This document shows positions 16,945-26,731 of a stretch of 64,000 nt of DNA, piece after piece. The position numbers and the translations under genes are program-made. Source of the DNA: Elusimicrobiota bacterium. Lineage in GTDB: Bacteria; CAYTYR01; UBA6262. Numbering within the stretch: position 1 is the first letter of the stretch; every line of letters begins with the position of its first letter. The stretch lies in the NCBI GenBank assembly GCA_003153935.1, contig PMCA01000034.1:12682-76681 (forward strand), read 5' to 3'. The notes beneath the pieces are model-generated. The model saw nothing but the letters and a program-made list of their open reading frames with translations. It was not told where the DNA came from and searched no databases.

Positions 16945-17361
16945 ATGGCTAAAAAGAAAAGCGGGATTTTACGTATTCTCTTTTTGATCATCCTTGGGGT
17001 TTTCGTGGTATATCTCTTAAACGGGTTCATGGATAATTTTTTTTCCCACCAGAAGTCAGTGATCATGAAATATTATAAAGTTATGCCAGGGGTATTGGCT
17101 TATTTCCTGGGCGGTCTTTTCATAGGTTATATTGCCAGTGAAAAGGGGATCCTGATGGGTTTGCTTGTGGGTTTGGCCTTTATTTTCTTCGGCGAGTACT
17201 CTAGTTTCACTCAGACACTGAAAGCTGGAGAAACGATCTTCAACAACTTTGATAAGGTACTGCCATTCATCAAAGATAGAAATTTTGATTACCTGCACTG
17301 GTTCCTGATGATCGTCTTCAGCACGCTGGGAGGCTATTTAGGGGAGCGGATGCATAGTTAG
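16945..17361 (+). CDS. Four-helix membrane protein inside the his operon, unknown
   Basis: A 138-residue protein with membrane segments at about residues 9-28, 48-64, 68-86 and 115-133, and a lysine-rich N-terminus (K-K-K). I do not recognise a family. It lies 23 bp after hisA and 14 bp before hisF, in the same direction, with an AGGGGAA ribosome binding site, so it is very likely co-transcribed with the histidine genes. Nothing in the sequence links it to histidine chemistry. Confidence 0.65.
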   Translation: MAKKKSGILRILFLIILGVFVVYLLNGFMDNFFSHQKSVIMKYYKVMPGVLAYFLGGLFIGYIASEKGILMGLLVGLAFIFFGEYSSFTQTLKAGETIFNNFDKVLPFIKDRNFDYLHWFLMIVFSTLGGYLGERMHS

Positions 17362-17375
17362 CAGAAGAGGTTCAT

Positions 17376-18131
17376 ATGTTAGCCAAAAGAATAATCCCTT
17401 GCCTCGACGTCGATGCAGGACGCGTAGTCAAGGGTACAAAATTTATAAACATCCGCGACGCCGGCGACCCGGTGGAAGTAGCCAAGCGCTATGACGCCGA
17501 AGGGGCGGACGAGATCGTGTTCCTGGACATCACCGCCAGCTACCAGAAGCGCAACATCATGCTGGAAGTGGTCAGGAAAACAGCGGAGCAGGTATTTATG
17601 CCGTTGACAGTAGGCGGGGGTGTAAGGAACGTCGAAGATATCCGCACCCTGTTAAAAAGCGGCGCCGACAAAGTTTCCATGAATACGGCCGCGGTGGAAG
17701 ATCCCCAGCTGGTCAAGGTATCCAGCGACCGTTTTGGCAGCCAATGCATCGTCGTAGCTATCGATGCTCAAAGAAAAGGCCGCGGCTGGCAGGTCTATAC
17801 TCATGGGGGACGCACGCCGGTAGATCTGGACGCTGTGGATTGGGCCCGTACCGTGGAGAAATTGGGAGCGGGAGAGATCCTGCTGACCAGCATGGATTGT
17901 GATGGCACCAAGGACGGTTACGACCTGGAGCTGACCAAAGCGGTGAGCCGGGCTACGACCATTCCGGTGATCGCCTCCGGCGGCGCCGGCAAACTGGAGC
18001 ATTTCTATGATGCATTTGCCGAAGGAGAAGCTGACGCGGCCCTGGCGGCCTCGTTGTTCCACTTTAAAGAATTAACGATAAAACAAGTAAAGGAATATTT
18101 AAATAAAAGGAAAGTGACGGTAAGAATATGA
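17376..18131 (+). CDS. hisF: Imidazole glycerol phosphate synthase, cyclase subunit HisF
   Basis: HisF joins ammonia from HisH with PRFAR to form IGP and AICAR. The 251-residue TIM barrel has I-I-P-C-L-D-V-D near the start (catalytic aspartate), V-G-G-G-V-R near 81 and T-S-M-D-C-D-G-T near 175 (second aspartate). It overlaps hisI as ATGA. Confidence 0.96.
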   Translation: MLAKRIIPCLDVDAGRVVKGTKFINIRDAGDPVEVAKRYDAEGADEIVFLDITASYQKRNIMLEVVRKTAEQVFMPLTVGGGVRNVEDIRTLLKSGADKVSMNTAAVEDPQLVKVSSDRFGSQCIVVAIDAQRKGRGWQVYTHGGRTPVDLDAVDWARTVEKLGAGEILLTSMDCDGTKDGYDLELTKAVSRATTIPVIASGGAGKLEHFYDAFAEGEADAALAASLFHFKELTIKQVKEYLNKRKVTVRI

Positions 18132-18523
18132 GCAATAGTATTTTAAAGGAAGTCAAGTTTGACGATAAGGGATTAGTGCCGGCGGTATTGCAGGACTACA
18201 AGACCGATGAGATCCTGATGCTGGCTTATATGGATAAAGAAGCGCTGATACGCACCTTGCGCGATAAAAAATGCTGGTACTGGTCACGCTCTCGGCACAA
18301 ATACTGGTTAAAGGGCGAGACCAGCGGCAATATCCAGAAGGTGAAGTCAATTTGCCTTGATTGCGACGGTGATGCGCTGGTGATAAAGATAGAGCAGGTA
18401 GGCGGTTCTGCTTGCCATACAGGCTACCGCAGCTGCTTTTACCGCACCCTGGAAAAAGGCCGGCTGAAAATTAGGGGCAAGAGGGTCTTCGACCCTGATA
18501 AAGTATACAAAAATATTAAGTAG
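18128..18523 (+). CDS. hisI: Phosphoribosyl-AMP cyclohydrolase
   Basis: HisI opens the adenine ring of PR-AMP and is zinc-dependent. The 131-residue protein has W-Y-W-S-R-S-R near residue 47, C-L-D-C-D-G-D-A near 77 and C-H-T-G-Y-R-S-C-F near 97, which supply the metal ligands. It is HisI alone. There is no fused or adjacent HisE (PR-ATP pyrophosphohydrolase), which must be encoded outside the window if the pathway is complete. Confidence 0.95.
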   Translation: MSNSILKEVKFDDKGLVPAVLQDYKTDEILMLAYMDKEALIRTLRDKKCWYWSRSRHKYWLKGETSGNIQKVKSICLDCDGDALVIKIEQVGGSACHTGYRSCFYRTLEKGRLKIRGKRVFDPDKVYKNIK

Positions 18524-18551
18524 CGGGTGGCGAAGGGTTGCCAGGACCCGC
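18523..18551 (+). promoter_or_regulatory. Hairpin between hisI and trpE
   Basis: GCGGGT (18523-18528) pairs with ACCCGC (18546-18551), and inside it GGC pairs with GCC around gaagggtt. There is no T-run after it, so it is not a standard terminator. It may mark the boundary between the his and trp sections, stabilise mRNA or attenuate expression. No Trp-codon leader peptide or T-box was found. Confidence 0.4.
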
Positions 18552-18570
18552 GCTAAAATGGAGTATATAA

Positions 18571-20061
18571 ATGTTTTACCCAGATATTAAAGAATTTAAG
18601 AAACTGACGAAAACGTATAATTTGATACCGGTTTATAAAGAGATCCTGGCGGATATGGAGACGCCGGTGTCGGCGTTCCATAAAATATCCAAAAAAGCCA
18701 AGTACGCCTACCTGCTCGAAAGTGTGGAGGGCGGGGAGAAATTGGGGCGCTATTCGTTCATCTCCGCGGATCCCTCAATAGTTCTGGAAACCAAAGGCCA
18801 TAGCGCCAAATTAATGCGCAAGGATACCACGGTTACCATTAACCTGATGGATAAGGATCCGCTGTATATCCTGCAGCAGCTGATGAAGGATTACCGGCCG
18901 GTGCATCATCGCGGCCTGCCGCGTTTCTACGGCGGTGCCGTTGGCTATATGGGCTACGATGTGGTCCGGTTCTTCGAGCCGAAACTGCGCGATACCGACG
19001 TTAATCCCGATGAGCTGAAGATACCGGATTGCGTTTACATGTTTACCGACACCATCCTGATCTTCGACCACGTCAAGCACACGATCAAGGTGGTTTCCTG
19101 CGCGCACGTCAGCGGCAATGCCGCCAAGGTTTATAAAGAGGCCTGCGCCAAGATCGATGAATTGATAAACCTTCTGCGCCAGCCGGTTCGTATCCCTTCA
19201 AAACCTTACCGTAAGAAAGCTCCGCTTAAGATGCAGTCCAATTTCACCCCCGCCAATTTCAAGAAAATGATCCTGAAAGCCAAAGAACATATTAAAGCCG
19301 GGGATATTATCCAGGTAGTGCCATCGCAGAGGTTCAGCGTCAAGATAAATACGGACGCGTTCACCATTTACCGGGCTCTGCGGCGTATAAACCCGTCGAG
19401 TTACATGTATTTCCTGAAGTGCGATGATTTTAATATTGTCGGGACCTCGCCTGAGATCCTGGTGCGCAAGGAAGAAGAACTGGTAGAGGTCAGGCCGATT
19501 GCCGGTACCCGGCCGCGCGGCAAAACCGACGAAGAGGATGATAAGTTGGCCAAAGAGTTGCTGGCCGATCCTAAAGAGAGAGCCGAGCATATCATGCTGG
19601 TGGACCTGGGGCGCAACGACGTCGGCCGGGTCTGCGATTATCATACGGTAAAGGTACCGGAGTTGATGGTGATAGAAAAATATTCCCATGTCCAGCACAT
19701 CGTCTCGGATGTGGTTGGTAAGATCAGCAAGGGTAAGGATTGTTTTGACGTGTTAAGGGCGTGTTTCCCGGCCGGGACTGTTTCCGGCGCGCCGAAGATA
19801 CGGGCGATGGAGATAATAGACGAACTGGAACCGGTAAAGCGCGGCTTATACGCCGGCTGTATCGGTTATTTTTCTTTTAGCGGTAACCTGGACGCCTGCA
19901 TTGCCATCAGAACAGCGGTGGTCAAGGACGGAAAAGCCTATGTGCAGGCCGGAGGCGGGATAGTGGCCGACAGCGTGCCGGAAACAGAATACCAGGAGAC
20001 GATCAATAAAGCCAAAGCCATGGTTAAAGCGATTGAAATGGCCGAAGAGGGACTCGAATGA
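18571..20061 (+). CDS. trpE: Anthranilate synthase component I
   Basis: TrpE makes anthranilate from chorismate using ammonia from TrpG. The 496-residue protein has the L-L-E-S motif near residue 50, which is part of the tryptophan feedback site, and the chorismate-binding C-terminal domain with P-I-A-G-T-R-P-R-G near 310, H[10 protein letters not shown] near 342 and the [10 protein letters not shown] signature near 398. ATG 18571 has GGAG at 18559-18562. It overlaps trpG by 4 bases. Confidence 0.96.
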   Translation: MFYPDIKEFKKLTKTYNLIPVYKEILADMETPVSAFHKISKKAKYAYLLESVEGGEKLGRYSFISADPSIVLETKGHSAKLMRKDTTVTINLMDKDPLYILQQLMKDYRPVHHRGLPRFYGGAVGYMGYDVVRFFEPKLRDTDVNPDELKIPDCVYMFTDTILIFDHVKHTIKVVSCAHVSGNAAKVYKEACAKIDELINLLRQPVRIPSKPYRKKAPLKMQSNFTPANFKKMILKAKEHIKAGDIIQVVPSQRFSVKINTDAFTIYRALRRINPSSYMYFLKCDDFNIVGTSPEILVRKEEELVEVRPIAGTRPRGKTDEEDDKLAKELLADPKERAEHIMLVDLGRNDVGRVCDYHTVKVPELMVIEKYSHVQHIVSDVVGKISKGKDCFDVLRACFPAGTVSGAPKIRAMEIIDELEPVKRGLYAGCIGYFSFSGNLDACIAIRTAVVKDGKAYVQAGGGIVADSVPETEYQETINKAKAMVKAIEMAEEGLE

Positions 20062-20621
20062 TACTAATGATCGATAATTATGATTCGTTTACTTATAACC
20101 TGGTCCAATACCTGGGTGAGATGGGACAGAAACTGAAAGTGGTGCGGAATGACGAGATTTCCGCGGCCGATATTGCCAGGATAAAGCCAAACAAGATAGT
20201 TATTTCCCCTGGGCCGGGCTCACCAGAGGACGCTGGCATCTCCGTCGATGTGATAAGGGATTACGCCGGAAAAATACCCATTTTAGGCGTGTGCCTGGGC
20301 CATCAGGCGATAGGTTATGCTTTTGGCGGCAAGATCATCCGGGCCAAGAACTTGATGCATGGCAAGACTTCCAAAATATACCATGACAAGAAGGGTATAT
20401 TCAATGGTTTGAGCAATCCTTTTGAAGCCACGCGGTATCATTCATTGCTGGTGGAAAGAAAAAGCCTGCCAAAATGTTTACAGGTCACGGCCGAAACTAT
20501 AGAAAAAGAGATAATGGGCCTGCAACATAAAACCATGAAGGTATATGGCGTCCAGTTCCATCCTGAATCCATTTTGACCGCGGAAGGCAAAAAGATCCTG
20601 CATAATTTTATTAAGATGTAA
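20058..20621 (+). CDS. trpG: Anthranilate synthase component II (glutaminase)
   Basis: This class I glutamine amidotransferase feeds ammonia to TrpE. The 187-residue protein has D-N-Y-D-S-F-T near the start, the nucleophile in G-V-C-L-G-H-Q near residue 79 and Q-F-H-P-E-S near 169. In many bacteria it also serves PabB, and no pabB is seen here. It overlaps trpE by ATGA and is immediately followed by the Trm112-like gene. Confidence 0.95.
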   Translation: MILMIDNYDSFTYNLVQYLGEMGQKLKVVRNDEISAADIARIKPNKIVISPGPGSPEDAGISVDVIRDYAGKIPILGVCLGHQAIGYAFGGKIIRAKNLMHGKTSKIYHDKKGIFNGLSNPFEATRYHSLLVERKSLPKCLQVTAETIEKEIMGLQHKTMKVYGVQFHPESILTAEGKKILHNFIKM

Positions 20622-20632
20622 TGGAGATGAAA

Positions 20633-20788
20633 ATGGTGGAAAAAAGTTTACTGGATATCATGGCCTGTCCCGACTGTAAAGGCGGGGTGATAGAAAAAGA
20701 TAACAAAATTATCTGCCAGAATTGCGGCAAAAAATATCCTATCCGCGACGGTATCCCCGTCATGCTGGTGGAAGAAGCCGAGAAATAA
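20633..20788 (+). CDS. Trm112-like (UPF0434/YcaR type) small zinc-ribbon protein
   Basis: A 51-residue protein with C-P-D-C near residue 12 and C-Q-N-C near 28, followed by [11 protein letters not shown], the standard tail of bacterial Trm112-like proteins. The eukaryotic relative activates methyltransferases; the bacterial role is poorly defined. GGAG at 20623-20626 points to ATG 20633. In-frame ATGs at 20621 and 20627 would overlap the ribosome binding site. It sits between trpG and trpD, 1 bp before the trpD start. Confidence 0.85.
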   Translation: MVEKSLLDIMACPDCKGGVIEKDNKIICQNCGKKYPIRDGIPVMLVEEAEK

Positions 20789-20789
20789 A

Positions 20790-21875
20790 ATGATCAAAGA
20801 AGCGATCGGGAAAATAGTGGAGAAGAAGGACCTGACGGAGCAGGAAGCTATCGGTGTCATGGACGAGATCATGAACGGACAGTCTACTGACGCCCAGATC
20901 GGCGCTTTTATGACTGCGTTGCGCATGAAGGGCGAAAGCGTAGACGAAATTACAGGCTGCGCCCGGGTGATGCGCGAACACGCCACGCCTATCAGGGCCA
21001 GCAATAACGGGGTTATTGACCTGGACCGGGATGACATAAATATAGACCGGGAAACGATAGTAGATACCTGCGGAACCGGCGGCGATAGGACCAATACTTT
21101 TAATATTTCAACCGCCAGCGCGTTCGTGGTGGCGGGAGCGGGTCTGAAGGTTGCCAAGCATGGCAATCGCTCGGTTTCCTCCCTGTGCGGCAGCGCTGAT
21201 GTCATACAAACCCTGGGCGTGAACCTGGATATACCGCCGGAGATGGTGGAGAAATGCCTGAATGAGGTAGGCATTGGATTTTTATTCGCGCAGTTGCTTC
21301 ATGGCGCCATGAAATTCGCGGCAGGACCGCGTAAACAGATCGGCATTCGTTCCATATTCAATATTTTGGGCCCGCTGGCCAACCCGGCTCAAGCCACGGC
21401 GCAAGTTTTGGGAGTGTATAGCGGGCATTTATGCGAGATCATGGCTCAGGTCCTGGGGAATCTCGGAGTGAGCCGGGCCATGGTCGTGCACGGTCTAGAC
21501 GCTATTGATGAGATCTCCATTACCGGACCTACAATAGTGGCGGAACTTAAAGATAAGCAGGTTAAAACATACAATATAGCGCCGGAGCAATTCGGCTTTA
21601 AAGCCGCGACCTTGGCGGATATTGGCGGCGGTAACGCTCAGGAGAACGCGCAAATAATCATAAACATACTCAAAGGCGAGAAAGGACCGAAACGCGATAT
21701 CGTATTACTTAACGCCGGCGCGGCTATTTATGTCGGGGGCAAGGCTATAGACCTGAAAGAGGGCGTAAAACTGGCAGCAGAAAGCATAGATTCAGGGCAG
21801 GCCTTAAAGAAGTTGGAATTATTAAAGGAATTCACTAATAGGGAGAATCATGAGCGTATTGCAAAAAATAGTTGA
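20790..21875 (+). CDS. trpD: Anthranilate phosphoribosyltransferase
   Basis: TrpD joins anthranilate to PRPP. The 361-residue protein has the PRPP-binding C-G-T-G-G-D motif near residue 93, N-I-S-T-A-S-A-F near 102 and K-H-G-N-R-S near 119. It is about 20 residues longer than typical because of an insertion rich in aspartate and isoleucine (about residues 70-91), just before the glycine loop. The last 26 bases overlap the trpC start. Confidence 0.95.
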   Translation: MIKEAIGKIVEKKDLTEQEAIGVMDEIMNGQSTDAQIGAFMTALRMKGESVDEITGCARVMREHATPIRASNNGVIDLDRDDINIDRETIVDTCGTGGDRTNTFNISTASAFVVAGAGLKVAKHGNRSVSSLCGSADVIQTLGVNLDIPPEMVEKCLNEVGIGFLFAQLLHGAMKFAAGPRKQIGIRSIFNILGPLANPAQATAQVLGVYSGHLCEIMAQVLGNLGVSRAMVVHGLDAIDEISITGPTIVAELKDKQVKTYNIAPEQFGFKAATLADIGGGNAQENAQIIINILKGEKGPKRDIVLLNAGAAIYVGGKAIDLKEGVKLAAESIDSGQALKKLELLKEFTNRENHERIAKNS

Positions 21876-22635
21876 ACATAAGAAAAAACAGATCGCCTTG
21901 GCCAAACAGGAAGTGTCATTATGGGAACTGCAGGGGAAGTTGCTCGAAATGAAAACCCCGGCTAAGAATTTTAAGTCGTCCATCTCGGTGCCCAAAGATA
22001 AATTGCATGTCATCGCGGAGATAAAAAAGGCTTCTCCCAGCGCCGGGCTTATCATAGATAATTACAATCCCGCCCGGATCGCCCGGCTCTACCAGACGCA
22101 CAGGGTGAACGCTATTTCCGTCCTGACCGAGGAAAAATACTTCCAGGGGGACCTGTATCATATTTCCCTGGTCAAGCAAGTTACGACCCTGCCGGTCCTG
22201 CGGAAAGATTTCATTATTGACGAATACCAGATCTACGAGTCCCGGCTGGAAGGCGCGGACGCCATTTTGCTGATCGCCGGATTACTATTCAAAAGCGAGA
22301 TACAGAAGTTTCTGGATATTGCCAAGGAGATCGGCCTGCAATGCCTGGTGGAAGTGCATAACGAGGCCGAATTGAACAAAGTGCTGGATACCTCCGCGGA
22401 TATTATCGGGATCAATAACCGCAATCTTTCCACCCTTAAAGTGGACCTGAAAACTACGGTGGAATTAAGGCCGAAAGTGCCCCGGGATAAAGTGGTGGTC
22501 AGCGAGAGTGGAATAAGGTCAAAAGAGGACATAAAATTGTTGAAAGATTTGAAGGTAAATGCTATACTAATAGGACATTATTTACTGGAGCAAAGGGATA
22601 CCATGGGTAAGGCTCTCAAGGAGCTTTTAACCTAA
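21850..22635 (+). CDS. trpC: Indole-3-glycerol phosphate synthase
   Basis: This TIM-barrel enzyme closes the indole ring. The 261-residue protein has E-I-K-K-A-S-P-S near residue 57 (catalytic lysine), V-L-R-K-D-F near 116 and G-I-N-N-R-N-L near 182. It is monofunctional; trpF is separate. The start lies within trpD with GGGAG upstream. A promoter-like sequence lies near its 3' end. Confidence 0.95.
   Translation: MSVLQKIVEHKKKQIALAKQEVSLWELQGKLLEMKTPAKNFKSSISVPKDKLHVIAEIKKASPSAGLIIDNYNPARIARLYQTHRVNAISVLTEEKYFQGDLYHISLVKQVTTLPVLRKDFIIDEYQIYESRLEGADAILLIAGLLFKSEIQKFLDIAKEIGLQCLVEVHNEAELNKVLDTSADIIGINNRNLSTLKVDLKTTVELRPKVPRDKVVVSESGIRSKEDIKLLKDLKVNAILIGHYLLEQRDTMGKALKELLT
22540..22568 (+). 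promoter_or_regulatory. Possible internal promoter in trpC, ahead of trpB2
   Basis: TTGAAA at 22540-22545 and TATACT at 22563-22568 are spaced by 17 bases, with an extended -10 TG (TGCTATACT). It lies inside conserved trpC codons ([11 protein letters not shown]), so it may be fortuitous. If used, it would give trpB2-trpF-trpB1-trpA expression independent of trpE. Confidence 0.3.
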
Positions 22636-22661
22636 TTTTAATGTCGGCAAAGGAGAAAATG

Positions 22662-24023
22662 ATGGACGAGAAAATCCTGTTGTCAGAGAACGAAATACCC
22701 AAAGCCTGGTACAACGTGGCCCCGGACCTGCCGGAGCCATTGGCCCCGCCGCTTAACCCCAAGACCGGCAAGCCTGCCGAAGCGGGTGATTTTACTCCTA
22801 TTTTCCCGATGGAACTGATCAAACAGGAGATGTCCCAGGAACCATGGATAGAAATACCCAGCGAAGTCAGGGATATCTTGAAAATATGGCGTCCTACGCC
22901 TCTGGTACGCGCGGTGCGTCTGGAAAAAGCCCTGGGAACACCAGCCAGGATATATTATAAAAATGAAAGCGTCAGCCCGGCAGGCAGTCATAAGCCTAAC
23001 ACCGCCGTGGCGCAAGCCTATTACAACAAAAAAGAAGGGGTCAAGCGCTTATGTACCGAAACCGGCGCCGGGCAGTGGGGCAGCGCTTTATCGTTTGCCA
23101 CTTGTCTGATGGACCTGAAATGCACGGTTTACATGGTCAGGGTGAGTTTCGACCAGAAACCATACCGTAAACTTATGATGCAAACCTGGGGCGGGGAAGT
23201 TTTTGCCTCTCCTTCCGATAAAACTAATTCAGGGCGGGCGATGCTGAAAGAAGACCCGAATTCAGCCGGATCGCTGGGTATGGCTATCAGCGAAGCAGTG
23301 GAAGACGCAGCTACCCATGATGATGCTAAATATGCCCTGGGCAGCGTGCTGAACCATGTAATATTGCACCAGACCGTAATAGGCCTGGAAACCAGGGAAC
23401 AACTTAAAAAGGCCGGAGAAAAAGCCGATGTGCTGATCGCCTGCGTAGGCGGTGGCAGTAACTTCGGCGGTTTTGTTTTCCCGTTCGTGCCGGATAAGAA
23501 AAAAGGGCAGAATATCAAGATGATCGCGGTTGAGCCCTATAGCTGCCCAACCCTGACTAAGGGACCTTTCACTTACGATTTCGGCGATACGGTAGGTTTA
23601 ACGCCTTTACTTAAAATGTACACGCTGGGTCATACTTTTATGCCGCCTTCGATCCACGCTGGCGGACTGCGCTATCACGGAGCTTCGCCGCTGGTCAGCC
23701 TGGCGGTTAAGACCGGACTGGTAGAAGCCAGAGCCGTGCACCAGAACCCATGTTTTGAGGCCGCTGTACAGTTTGCCCGTACCGAAGGCCTTATACCAGC
23801 GCCGGAATCATCCCACGCCATCAGGGTGGCTATCGATGAGGCCCTGTTATGTAAGAAGAACAATGAATCTAAATGCATAGTCTTCAACCTGAGCGGCCAT
23901 GGTCATTTTGATATGGCCAGCTATGACAAGTATTTCGCCAAGAAGCTGGAAGATTACGAATATCCTGACGAGAAGGTCAAAGAAGCTTTAAAACACTTAC
24001 CGAATTTATGTAAGGTAGAATAA
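22662..24023 (+). CDS. trpB: Tryptophan synthase beta-like protein, TrpB2 type
   Basis: This 453-residue protein is the long TrpB2 form. It has a ~90-residue N-terminal region with W-Y-N and P-T-P-L, then the PLP lysine in G-S-H-K-P-N-T near 111, E-T-G-A-G-Q-W-G near 132 and the serine-rich phosphate loop G-G-G-S-N near 263. TrpB2 enzymes condense serine with indole, and many do not form the tight TrpA complex. ATG 22662 is chosen because AGGAG at 22651-22655 fits it; ATG 22641 is less likely. A classic TrpB1 follows two genes later. Confidence 0.92.
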   Translation: MDEKILLSENEIPKAWYNVAPDLPEPLAPPLNPKTGKPAEAGDFTPIFPMELIKQEMSQEPWIEIPSEVRDILKIWRPTPLVRAVRLEKALGTPARIYYKNESVSPAGSHKPNTAVAQAYYNKKEGVKRLCTETGAGQWGSALSFATCLMDLKCTVYMVRVSFDQKPYRKLMMQTWGGEVFASPSDKTNSGRAMLKEDPNSAGSLGMAISEAVEDAATHDDAKYALGSVLNHVILHQTVIGLETREQLKKAGEKADVLIACVGGGSNFGGFVFPFVPDKKKGQNIKMIAVEPYSCPTLTKGPFTYDFGDTVGLTPLLKMYTLGHTFMPPSIHAGGLRYHGASPLVSLAVKTGLVEARAVHQNPCFEAAVQFARTEGLIPAPESSHAIRVAIDEALLCKKNNESKCIVFNLSGHGHFDMASYDKYFAKKLEDYEYPDEKVKEALKHLPNLCKVE

Positions 24024-24659
24024 TTGGTTAAAATAAAAATTTGCGGTATAACCTGCGCGCAGGATGCGACCTGGGCGGTAAATTTAGGGGCGGATTTTAT
24101 TGGATTAAACTTTTTTAAAGATAGTCCAAGAAAAGTTTCGCCCCAAAATGCAATGGAGATAATCCAGCAGCTGCCTCCCTTTGTGTCCGCGGCCGGAGTT
24201 TTCGTCAACGAGGAGCAGAAAGAGCTGGTCAAGATCGCCCGCAAGCTGGGGCTGAAGATGATCCAACTGCACGGTGACGAGAGTCCAGATTATTGCCGCC
24301 AGCTGAAGGAAGCCTTACCCGAGGCCAAGATCATCAAGGCTTTCCGCATCCAGGATGAGGCCAGCCTGGCCCCAATGTCATCTTTCAGCGAAGCGGCCGA
24401 CTATTTCCTGCTGGATGCCTATGTGCCGGAGATACCCGGTGGGACCGGCGTTACCTTTAACTGGGAACTGGCGGTAAAAGCTAAAGAGCTCGGGAAGCTG
24501 GTTTTCCTGTCCGGCGGACTAAACCCGGAAAACATCCAGGAAGCCATTGAGAAAGTCAAGCCGTTCGCGGTAGACGTTTGCAGCGGCATCGAGCGCTCGC
24601 CAAAACGCAAAGATTACGACAAGATGAAAGATTTTATTACGAAAGCGAAGCAGGTTTAA
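24024..24659 (+). CDS. trpF: Phosphoribosylanthranilate isomerase
   Basis: This isomerase converts PRA to CdRP. The 211-residue TIM barrel begins K-I-C-G-I-T (catalytic cysteine near 7), has a second catalytic aspartate near 130 (L-L-D-A-Y) and the phosphate-binding L-S-G-G-L-N-P-E-N near 163 and D-V-C-S-G-I-E near 185. The TTG start at 24024 abuts the trpB2 stop directly. Confidence 0.95.
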   Translation: MVKIKICGITCAQDATWAVNLGADFIGLNFFKDSPRKVSPQNAMEIIQQLPPFVSAAGVFVNEEQKELVKIARKLGLKMIQLHGDESPDYCRQLKEALPEAKIIKAFRIQDEASLAPMSSFSEAADYFLLDAYVPEIPGGTGVTFNWELAVKAKELGKLVFLSGGLNPENIQEAIEKVKPFAVDVCSGIERSPKRKDYDKMKDFITKAKQV

Positions 24660-24662
24660 AAC

Positions 24663-25853
24663 ATGTTACCAGACAAGAACGGATATTTTGGGATTTTCGG
24701 CGGCAAGTTCGTGCCGGAAACGCTGATGCCGGCCCTGGCCGAACTGGAAGAGACCTATAGCCGGGTAAAGAATGAAGCCCGGTTTAAAAAGGATTTGGCT
24801 TATTACCTGACAGAATATGCCGGCCGACCCACGCCTCTATATTTTGCCGCGAATCTCACGGCTCTATACGGCGGGGCTAAAATTTACCTGAAAAGGGAAG
24901 ACCTCTGTCATACCGGCGCTCACAAGATAAACAATACCATCGGCCAGGCCTTAGTGACCCTGCGCATGGGTAAGAAAAGGATCATTGCCGAAACAGGGGC
25001 GGGCCAGCATGGCGTAGCGGTAGCGACGGTGGCCGCGCTCTTCAAGCTCTCCTGCGACGTGTATATGGGCGCGGAAGACGTAGAGCGCCAGAAGCTCAAC
25101 GTTTACCGCATGCAAAAGCTGGGTACCAGGGTGATACCTGTGACCAGCGGCACCCAAACCTTGAAAGACGCCATGAACGAAGCGTTGCGCGACTGGGTAA
25201 CCAATGTGCGCACGACACACTATATGCTGGGTTCCTGCGCCGGACCGCATCCTTTCCCAATGATGGTCAGGGATTTCCAGGCGGTGATAGGCAAGGAAAC
25301 CAGGAAGCAGATACTGCAAAAGGAAGGGCGCTTGCCTGATTACCTGCTGGCCTGCGTCAATGGCGGCAGTAACGCGATTGGCCTGTTCCACCCATTCTAT
25401 AACGATGATAAAGTGAAATTTATTGGCGTGGAAGCCTCGGGCGCCGGGGTAAATACCAAAAATACCGCGGCGACCATGGCCAAAGGCCGCATCGGTATAT
25501 TGCACGGTTCCAAATCCTATCTCCTGCAGGACCAAAACGGACAGGTCAGTCCGACTCATTCCATCGCCGCTGGATTGGATTACCCGGGAGTAGGACCGGA
25601 GCATAGCTATTATAAATATACCGGCCGGGCCGAGTATGTCAGCGCGACCGACCAGGAAGCCCTGGCGGCATTTGATCTGCTGGCCAGGCAGGAAGGTATC
25701 CTACCGGCTCTGGAAAGCGCGCACGCTGTCGCTTATTTAAAGAAACTAGCCCCTAAATTAGCGAAAAATAAAATAATCGTGGTCTGTCTCTCGGGCCGCG
25801 GAGATAAAGATATGGAACAGATCAAGCATAGAGAAGGTCTAAAGAATACATGA
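24663..25853 (+). CDS. trpB: Tryptophan synthase beta chain, TrpB1 type
   Basis: This 396-residue protein is a classical Trp[10 protein letters not shown] near the start, the PLP lysine in H-T-G-A-H-K-I-N-N near 88, E-T-G-A-G-Q-H-G near 111 and G-G-S-N-A near 233. It joins indole, channelled from TrpA, with serine. It overlaps trpA by ATGA, as expected for subunits of one complex, so this copy is the likely partner of TrpA. Confidence 0.96.
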   Translation: MLPDKNGYFGIFGGKFVPETLMPALAELEETYSRVKNEARFKKDLAYYLTEYAGRPTPLYFAANLTALYGGAKIYLKREDLCHTGAHKINNTIGQALVTLRMGKKRIIAETGAGQHGVAVATVAALFKLSCDVYMGAEDVERQKLNVYRMQKLGTRVIPVTSGTQTLKDAMNEALRDWVTNVRTTHYMLGSCAGPHPFPMMVRDFQAVIGKETRKQILQKEGRLPDYLLACVNGGSNAIGLFHPFYNDDKVKFIGVEASGAGVNTKNTAATMAKGRIGILHGSKSYLLQDQNGQVSPTHSIAAGLDYPGVGPEHSYYKYTGRAEYVSATDQEALAAFDLLARQEGILPALESAHAVAYLKKLAPKLAKNKIIVVCLSGRGDKDMEQIKHREGLKNT

Positions 25854-26632
25854 ACCGCATAGAAAAGAAATTTCAGGAACTAAAAAAACTGAAGAAGCCG
25901 GCACTGATCACCTATATTTGCGCCGGTGACCCTAACCTGAAGACCACTTACGAGCTGGTCCTGGAGCTGGAGAGAAGCGGCGCGGATATTATCGAGTTAG
26001 GGGTGCCGTTCAGCGACCCGATCGCCGACGGGCCAACGATACAGCGGGCGGCTTTACGGGCGCTTAAGAAAAACACTTCTTTAAAAGATATAGTCTCACT
26101 GGTCGGGAAGCTCAGGAAAGAGAGCCAGATACCTATTCTCCTGATGACCTATGCCAATCCGGTCTATCAGTTTGGGGTAAAGAAACTGGCCGGATCATCA
26201 CAGGGAAACGGGGTGGACGGGTATATAATACCCGACCTGCCGCCGGAAGCCGGGCGGGAGATCAGGCAGGAATTCAGGAAAGAGAACGTAGACCTGGTTT
26301 ACTTGGCGTCGCCGTTGACCGACAAACGGCGGTTGAACATAATTAACCATAATTCTTCCGGATTCATTTACTACGTATCGGTGACCGGAGTGACCGGGAC
26401 CAGAGTGAGCCTGCCCGGAGAGGTCAGCAACCAGGCCAGGTCTCTGCGCCGGCTGGCGGATAAACCGGTAGCGATAGGATTCGGCGTATCCAACCACGTT
26501 CAGGTGAAGAAATTGGCGGCTGATTTTGACGGTGTTATTGTCGGCAGCGCCATAGTCAATATTATCGAACAGAACCTAGGTAAAAAAGACCTGGTGGAAA
26601 AAGTAGGGAAGTTTGTACGGAGTCTTAAATAA
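25850..26632 (+). CDS. trpA: Tryptophan synthase alpha chain
   Basis: TrpA cleaves indole-3-glycerol phosphate to indole. The 260-residue TIM barrel has [14 protein letters not shown] near residues 46-60, with the catalytic Glu and Asp, and [10 protein letters not shown] near 172. It is the last trp gene. A 99 bp gap with a palindromic 7 bp-period array follows. Confidence 0.96.
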   Translation: MNRIEKKFQELKKLKKPALITYICAGDPNLKTTYELVLELERSGADIIELGVPFSDPIADGPTIQRAALRALKKNTSLKDIVSLVGKLRKESQIPILLMTYANPVYQFGVKKLAGSSQGNGVDGYIIPDLPPEAGREIRQEFRKENVDLVYLASPLTDKRRLNIINHNSSGFIYYVSVTGVTGTRVSLPGEVSNQARSLRRLADKPVAIGFGVSNHVQVKKLAADFDGVIVGSAIVNIIEQNLGKKDLVEKVGKFVRSLK

Positions 26633-26644
26633 GAAAAGCAGTTT

Positions 26645-26710
26645 TAAGTTATAAGTTATTGTTTAAAAATTATATTTCACCATAACTTAACACTTAACAC
26701 TTATAACTTG
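26645..26710. repeat. Intergenic 7 bp-period array with inverted arms (trpA-accD)
   Basis: The left arm (26646-26659, aagttataagttat) is complementary to parts of the right arm (about 26690-26709). The right arm holds degenerate heptamers (taactta, acactta, acactta, taacttg). The spacer is A/T-rich. It could form a long hairpin, but there is no clean T-run. It fits the same 7 bp-period class as the arrays in prmC, hisH and folC. Confidence 0.6.
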
Positions 26711-26731
26711 TCACTGTATTTTGAGGTGAAT

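Noticed and set aside
18523-18551. trp attenuator or T-box before trpE
   Set aside because: Only 47 bp separate hisI and trpE; there is no leader peptide with Trp codons, no T-box sequence and no terminator T-run.
26645-26710. Intrinsic terminator after trpA
   Set aside because: Pairing is A/T-rich and imperfect and there is no T-run after the right arm.
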